From contig JAMOQH010000127.1 in assembly GCA_027064085.1 (NCBI GenBank), positions 1 through 28,483 on the forward strand: 28,483 nt of DNA, read 5' to 3'. The notes beneath the pieces were generated by a model, which saw only the letters and a program-made list of their open reading frames with translations, searched no databases and was not told the DNA's origin. Shown piece after piece: positions 24,956 through 28,483 of the stretch (position 1 is its first letter; each line of letters opens with the position of its first letter). The translations under genes were made by a program, and so were the position numbers. Source of the DNA: a bacterium (GTDB taxonomy: Bacteria > UBP6 > JAFGXH01).

Positions 24956-25807
24956 TTACCTATTTTCCTTTCTTTCATATAAAGATACTAGGATTTTATC
25001 AGGAACATATAAAGAACCTAAGCCCTTTCCTAGTGCTATATGTGGTTTATACTTACCATGATAGTCTGAACCACCAGTTATGATTATATTAAACTCTTTA
25101 GCTTGTTTTTTTAACCAATCTATGTCTGATTTATTATAGGTAACATATTCTGCTTCAATACCGTCTAATTTATGTTCAACTAAATCAGTAATTAAGTTGT
25201 TAACTTGTTTCTTATTTTTAAAACGATATGATAAAGGATGAGCAAGTACTGCTACTCCATTTGCATTATGAATAGTTCTAATTGCATCGTATGGAGAAAT
25301 TGATTCTCTATTTATATATCCAGGTTTACCTTCTGCAAGTAATTTCGTAAAAACTTCATCAAAGGTTTTAAAATATCCTTTTTCAATTAATAATCTAGCA
25401 AAATGGGGCCTTCCAATATTTTGTTCTTTTTCTGCAACTCTAATAAGCTCTTCAAAGCTGATTTGGTAGTCTAGTTTATTTAATAGTGTTATAAGTTTTT
25501 CATTTCTTTCTTTTCTTGTTATTCTAATCCACCTCAAAAGAGATATTAATTTCTCATTTTCTTTATCAAATAAATAACCTAGTATGTGTAATTCTCTACC
25601 ATCCTCATATCTTGTACTTATTTCAACACCTGTTATGTTCTTTATATTAAAGTTTTTTTCATATTTTGGGGCTTCAATAGCTCCTTTTATTGTATCATGG
25701 TCAGTAATTGCAATTGTATTTAAGTTAATTGATTTTGCAATTTTGAATATTTCCTCAACTGTATTAGAGCCATCACTATATTTTGTATGTAAATGTAAAT
25801 CTATCAT
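24956..25807 (-). CDS. PHP-domain phosphoesterase (RNase AM / YciV-TrpH type)
   Basis: A 283-residue cytoplasmic metal-dependent phosphoesterase. PHP metal motifs appear in order: DLHLHTKYSDG, ITDHDT, GVEIS with ELHILGY, RPHFARLL, VLAHP and GSDYHG. This arrangement, with an inserted middle domain, matches the YciV/TrpH group, whose members hydrolyse 3',5'-nucleoside bisphosphates and trim RNA 5' ends; it is not the PHP domain of DNA polymerase. The ATG overlaps the stop codon of the TPR lipoprotein (ATGA), so translation is coupled. Confidence 0.92.
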   Translation of the reverse strand: MIDLHLHTKYSDGSNTVEEIFKIAKSINLNTIAITDHDTIKGAIEAPKYEKNFNIKNITGVEISTRYEDGRELHILGYLFDKENEKLISLLRWIRITRKERNEKLITLLNKLDYQISFEELIRVAEKEQNIGRPHFARLLIEKGYFKTFDEVFTKLLAEGKPGYINRESISPYDAIRTIHNANGVAVLAHPLSYRFKNKKQVNNLITDLVEHKLDGIEAEYVTYNKSDIDWLKKQAKEFNIIITGGSDYHGKYKPHIALGKGLGSLYVPDKILVSLYERKENR

Positions 25808-26949
25808 TTATAAAATTTCCTATAAAAAAATTTAATTTTGTACTTTATATCTGTTAATGATTTTTTGTCATTAACAAGAGAATATAATTCTTCTAATTTG
25901 TATAAGTGGTCTTTATTATAGGGGTCTTGCGTCAAAAGTTCTTTATAGTGTTTAATAGCACTATAATTGTTACCATTTAAATATTCTGCCTTAGCTAAAA
26001 AACTTAATGCCTTTACATTATTTTCTTTTTTTAAATATTTTTCTAATTTACTAATTACAGATTCATATCTTTCTTCATAAAAATCAATTTGAGCTTCTAA
26101 AAATAACAATATATTTTGATTTGTTTCTTGAAATTTTGATTCATTTATGTACTTTCTTGCATTAGTAAAATCTCTTTTATCAATACTGAGTTGTGCAAGC
26201 TGATTATAATAAAACTTATTAGGTATTTGCTTTATCAGTTTAGTTAGGGTTTTGTAACGAGTTTTATCCCTTTGTTTTTTTGTTTCATTATATCTTTTAA
26301 TTATAGAACGATTATCTAGTGTATTTTTATAGTGACAGTTTAATGCTGTATAATAATTTTTTAAGAAATTAATATCGTTTTGTAGTGGCGGAGTAAGTTC
26401 ATTAAATATTTTATTTTTTTCAATACAAATTTCTTCTTGTGTTAAAAGTTTTAATGCAAATTTATATTTTTCTTTTACCTTTTTTTCATCTGTATCAAGA
26501 AATGTAAGGGCTTTATTTAAATTACTAAAGGCTACTTTAATATTGTGAGCTAGAAAATAAACATTTGCAAGTTGATAATATTTATCAAAACTATTAGGTA
26601 GTTTTTTCAATCTATATGTTGCTTTATAATATTCTCTTCTTTTTAATAAGATTTGACTATACAAAATACCTAAAGTATCATCATCAGGGGATAGTACAAG
26701 TGCTTTTCTAATGTAGTTTTCTCCTTCTCTTAATCTACCAATATTAATATAAGATGTTGCTAATTTTTTGTATAGTATTGAATTGTCTTTTATGCCTGCT
26801 TTTATAGATTTTTTAAAGTAAATAATTGCTCTTTCATACTTTTTATTTTTAAAGTAATCACTTGCTTTTTGATAATCAGTTCTGTTGTCTTTACAGCTAT
26901 ATAGCGAGAAAATAAAGAATATAAAAATTATATAAATAAACTTATTCAT
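25804..26949 (-). CDS. TPR-repeat lipoprotein
   Basis: The ATG at 26949 follows GGAG inside the end of panC (8-base overlap); a longer frame from 26976 has no ribosome site and would bury the signal peptide. The 381-residue product has a lipoprotein signal with cysteine at residue 19 (FSLYSC). TPR helices follow, clearest at about 25-130 (YFKNKKYERAIIYFKKSI, YINIGRLREGENYIRKAL with LSPDD) and 280-360 (YERYESVISKLEKYLKK, NGNNYSAIKHYKELL with DPYN). It probably acts as a periplasmic scaffold for protein contacts at the inner face of the outer membrane. Its partner may be encoded in the same operon. Confidence 0.88.
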   Translation of the reverse strand: MNKFIYIIFIFFIFSLYSCKDNRTDYQKASDYFKNKKYERAIIYFKKSIKAGIKDNSILYKKLATSYINIGRLREGENYIRKALVLSPDDDTLGILYSQILLKRREYYKATYRLKKLPNSFDKYYQLANVYFLAHNIKVAFSNLNKALTFLDTDEKKVKEKYKFALKLLTQEEICIEKNKIFNELTPPLQNDINFLKNYYTALNCHYKNTLDNRSIIKRYNETKKQRDKTRYKTLTKLIKQIPNKFYYNQLAQLSIDKRDFTNARKYINESKFQETNQNILLFLEAQIDFYEERYESVISKLEKYLKKENNVKALSFLAKAEYLNGNNYSAIKHYKELLTQDPYNKDHLYKLEELYSLVNDKKSLTDIKYKIKFFYRKFYK

Positions 26950-27802
26950 ATTTAACTCCAAAACTATAATTATCAATGAGTCTTACATTATCAATAAAAG
27001 TTGCTATAAAAATCATTGAATCATCATTAATTGTTTCCATCTCTAGAAGATTTACCCTATCTCTTATTTCAATATAATCAATAGTAAAGCCATTTTGCTC
27101 TAAATGTTTTTTTGCAAAGTTAATTACAAATTTACTATCTTTAAAGTTTTCTTCATTTTTTTTATAATTTTTAATACATTCAGTCAGTATTTTATTTATT
27201 AACGGAGCTTTTTTTCGTCCTTTGGGTGTTAAGTTTAAATTTCTTGAACTCATTGCTAGACCATCAGGTTCTCTTACTATATCTACTCCATGAATTTTTA
27301 TATTAAGATTTAAATCTTTAATCATCTGGCTAATGACCCTAAACTGCTGATAATCCTTTAATCCAAAAAAAGCTATATCAGGGGTAACTATATTAAATAA
27401 TTTTAATACTATTGTCGCAACACCATCAAAATGTCCTAGTCGTTTGTCTCCACATAATCCTTTAGTTATTTTAGACAAAGATACTGTTGTTTGATAGTGT
27501 TTAGGGTAAATTTCATTAATTTCAGGATAAAAGATTATATCCACAGCTAAATTTTCTAATTTTTTAGAATCTCCTTTTAAGTCTCTTGGATATTTATCTA
27601 AATCTTCATTTGCTCCAAATTGAGTTGGGTTTACAAAAATTGATACAAGTACAATATCAGCCTCTTTTTTAGCTTCTTTTACTAATTTTAAATGTCCATC
27701 ATGTAAGGCACCCATTGTTGGAACAAAAGCTATTATGTCGTTAGCTTTTTTTATTTTTTTTACTGCTCTTCTTAAATCAGAGGTTTTATTTATGATTTCC
27801 AT
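26942..27802 (-). CDS. panC: Pantothenate synthetase
   Basis: PanC joins pantoate and beta-alanine using ATP, the last step to pantothenate. I start at the ATG at 27802, eight bases after AGGA; the ATG at 27817 lacks a ribosome site and adds five non-family residues. The 286-residue product shows PTMGALHDGH with H34 and H37 (same numbering as E. coli), VSIFVNPTQFG, GHFDGVATIV, FFGLKDYQQF and REPDGLAMSSRN. It overlaps the upstream lipoprotein gene by 17 bases and the downstream TPR gene by eight. panB and panD are not in view. Its product feeds the CoA route that includes the CoaBC encoded at 3398-4594. Confidence 0.96.
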   Translation of the reverse strand: MEIINKTSDLRRAVKKIKKANDIIAFVPTMGALHDGHLKLVKEAKKEADIVLVSIFVNPTQFGANEDLDKYPRDLKGDSKKLENLAVDIIFYPEINEIYPKHYQTTVSLSKITKGLCGDKRLGHFDGVATIVLKLFNIVTPDIAFFGLKDYQQFRVISQMIKDLNLNIKIHGVDIVREPDGLAMSSRNLNLTPKGRKKAPLINKILTECIKNYKKNEENFKDSKFVINFAKKHLEQNGFTIDYIEIRDRVNLLEMETINDDSMIFIATFIDNVRLIDNYSFGVKYE

Positions 27803-28286
27803 TCTTAATATCCTCATTAACTTGAATTAAACTAATAAAATCTTCATATTTTTTAAGTTTAAAAAGATTTTCCCTTCCTGCAATAGTGATAACTAATTTT
27901 GAGCTTTTAAAAGATATCACAAGCATATAGAAGTTTAACATAATATTATCAATTTTAGTAGTAGATAATATTAAAATTTTATTTTTTTTTAAATTTTTTA
28001 TATTTAATATTTTATAATTAGGATAAGTTTTTTTTATTAATTTTATTGCGTTTTGGACATAGTTCTTTAATTTAACTTTTGAATACTCTATTTCAATGTT
28101 TAAACTCACTCCATTACTCTTATCTATCCATTTATTTCTAATAAAATCTTTTTGAAAGTAATTAGGTATTAGAATTTTTAAATTCTTATAAGTAAATTTA
28201 TTATTTGATGTATTATAATTATCAAGATGTTTTTTTGTACATGATATTTGAAATATTATTAAAATAATGAATAGATATTTTGGCAT
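27786..28286 (-). CDS. Small lipoprotein, unrecognised
   Basis: The 166-residue product starts with a lipoprotein signal (MPKYLFIILIIFQISC, cysteine 16). The mature part is basic and beta-rich, with strands KILILSTTKI, FYMLVISF and LVITIAGREN, ending in a helix (YEDFISLIQV). The C-terminal pattern is like PsbP/DUF1795-type lipoproteins and like the C-terminus of the partial gene immediately upstream, so the two are probably paralogues. No clear Shine-Dalgarno precedes the ATG; the gap to the upstream stop codon is five bases, suggesting coupling. Confidence 0.72.
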   Translation of the reverse strand: MPKYLFIILIIFQISCTKKHLDNYNTSNNKFTYKNLKILIPNYFQKDFIRNKWIDKSNGVSLNIEIEYSKVKLKNYVQNAIKLIKKTYPNYKILNIKNLKKNKILILSTTKIDNIMLNFYMLVISFKSSKLVITIAGRENLFKLKKYEDFISLIQVNEDIKNGNHK

Positions 28287-28291
28287 TTGAA

Positions 28292-28483
28292 CTATAATTT
28301 TTTCATAGAATTAATAATCTTATTGAATGTTTTGTTTAATAATTTAAAAGAGTTTTTAGGCCCCCCCACACTTAATACATATTTCATACCATTAGAGTCC
28401 ATTACTACAGAATATAATTTTATTTCCATATTATTCATTTTAAATTCACCAAGTAATATACCTAATGTTTTTCCATTTACTTT
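28292..28483 (-). CDS. C-terminal end of a gene cut by the window edge, probable lipoprotein paralogue
   Basis: The minus-strand frame is open from the last base of the window (28483) to a TAG at 28292-28294, giving 63 C-terminal residues. Motifs are NGKTLGILLGEF, YSVVMDSNGMKYVLSVGG and FNKIINSMKKL. Strand order and the final helix resemble the C-terminus of the adjacent lipoprotein at 27786-28286. The coding sequence includes a run of seven G residues (plus-strand C run 28361-28367). The start and any signal peptide lie outside the window. Confidence 0.72.
   Translation of the reverse strand, partial: KVNGKTLGILLGEFKMNNMEIKLYSVVMDSNGMKYVLSVGGPKNSFKLLNKTFNKIINSMKKL

Overview
The window is strongly AT-rich bacterial DNA with a compact layout and standard sigma-70-like promoters (TTGACT/TTGACA-type -35 boxes, 17-base spacers, TATAAT-type -10 boxes). 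Shine-Dalgarno sequences are clear and fixed several start codons. Lipoproteins with lipoboxes, AMIN domains, a LysM protein and many signal peptides point to a Gram-negative type envelope. Rubrerythrin suggests an anaerobic or oxygen-sensitive life style. The cysteine-rich modular surface protein, the MshEN-receiver protein and the Cache/Rcp1 signalling genes resemble gene content of environmental deltaproteobacterial, Myxococcota-like or candidate-phylum lineages. I cannot name the taxon from sequence alone. I see no mobile element, CRISPR array or rRNA.

Left part (1-9800). The window opens inside a large secreted protein built of cysteine-rich modules, two copies of an unnamed beta-type domain and a C-terminal PPC domain. 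A terminator, tRNA-Leu(UAA) with its own promoter and terminator, and two unrecognised genes follow. Next comes coaBC (coenzyme A synthesis), which meets tail to tail an operon reading the other way: an AMIN-repeat envelope protein followed by a ZNT9-type cation diffusion facilitator. Rubrerythrin is divergent from this operon across a promoter covered by a perfect inverted repeat. A DUF3006 gene coupled to a three-unit helix-hairpin-helix (ComEA-like) exported protein reads leftward, and a small membrane protein reads rightward.

Middle part (9800-16100). A divergent pdxA lies behind an operator-like inverted repeat. Then come tRNA-Pro(UGG) and tRNA-Arg(UCU), and an MshEN-receiver-TPR protein whose start appears to be a rare AUU codon. 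gyrA, an unrecognised 259-residue protein and a small exported single-span membrane protein follow on the same strand.

Right part (16100-28483). Phosphoenolpyruvate carboxylase is divergent from a Cache-domain histidine kinase coupled to an Rcp1-type single-domain response regulator. That pair ends tail to tail on a receiver-kinase-receiver hybrid. An orphan 3-oxoacid CoA-transferase subunit B gene has its own palindromic promoter. The remainder is a dense leftward operon, with overlaps or gaps of 2-17 bases: two related lipoproteins (the first cut by the window end), panC, a TPR lipoprotein, a PHP-domain phosphoesterase, a small two-span membrane protein and a LysM/DUF4015 putative glycosidase.

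Functionally the window mixes cofactor synthesis (coaBC, panC, pdxA), central metabolism (ppc, CoA-transferase), DNA topology (gyrA), translation (three tRNAs), envelope proteins and signalling. Both panC and coaBC serve the pantothenate-to-CoA route but sit far apart on opposite strands.
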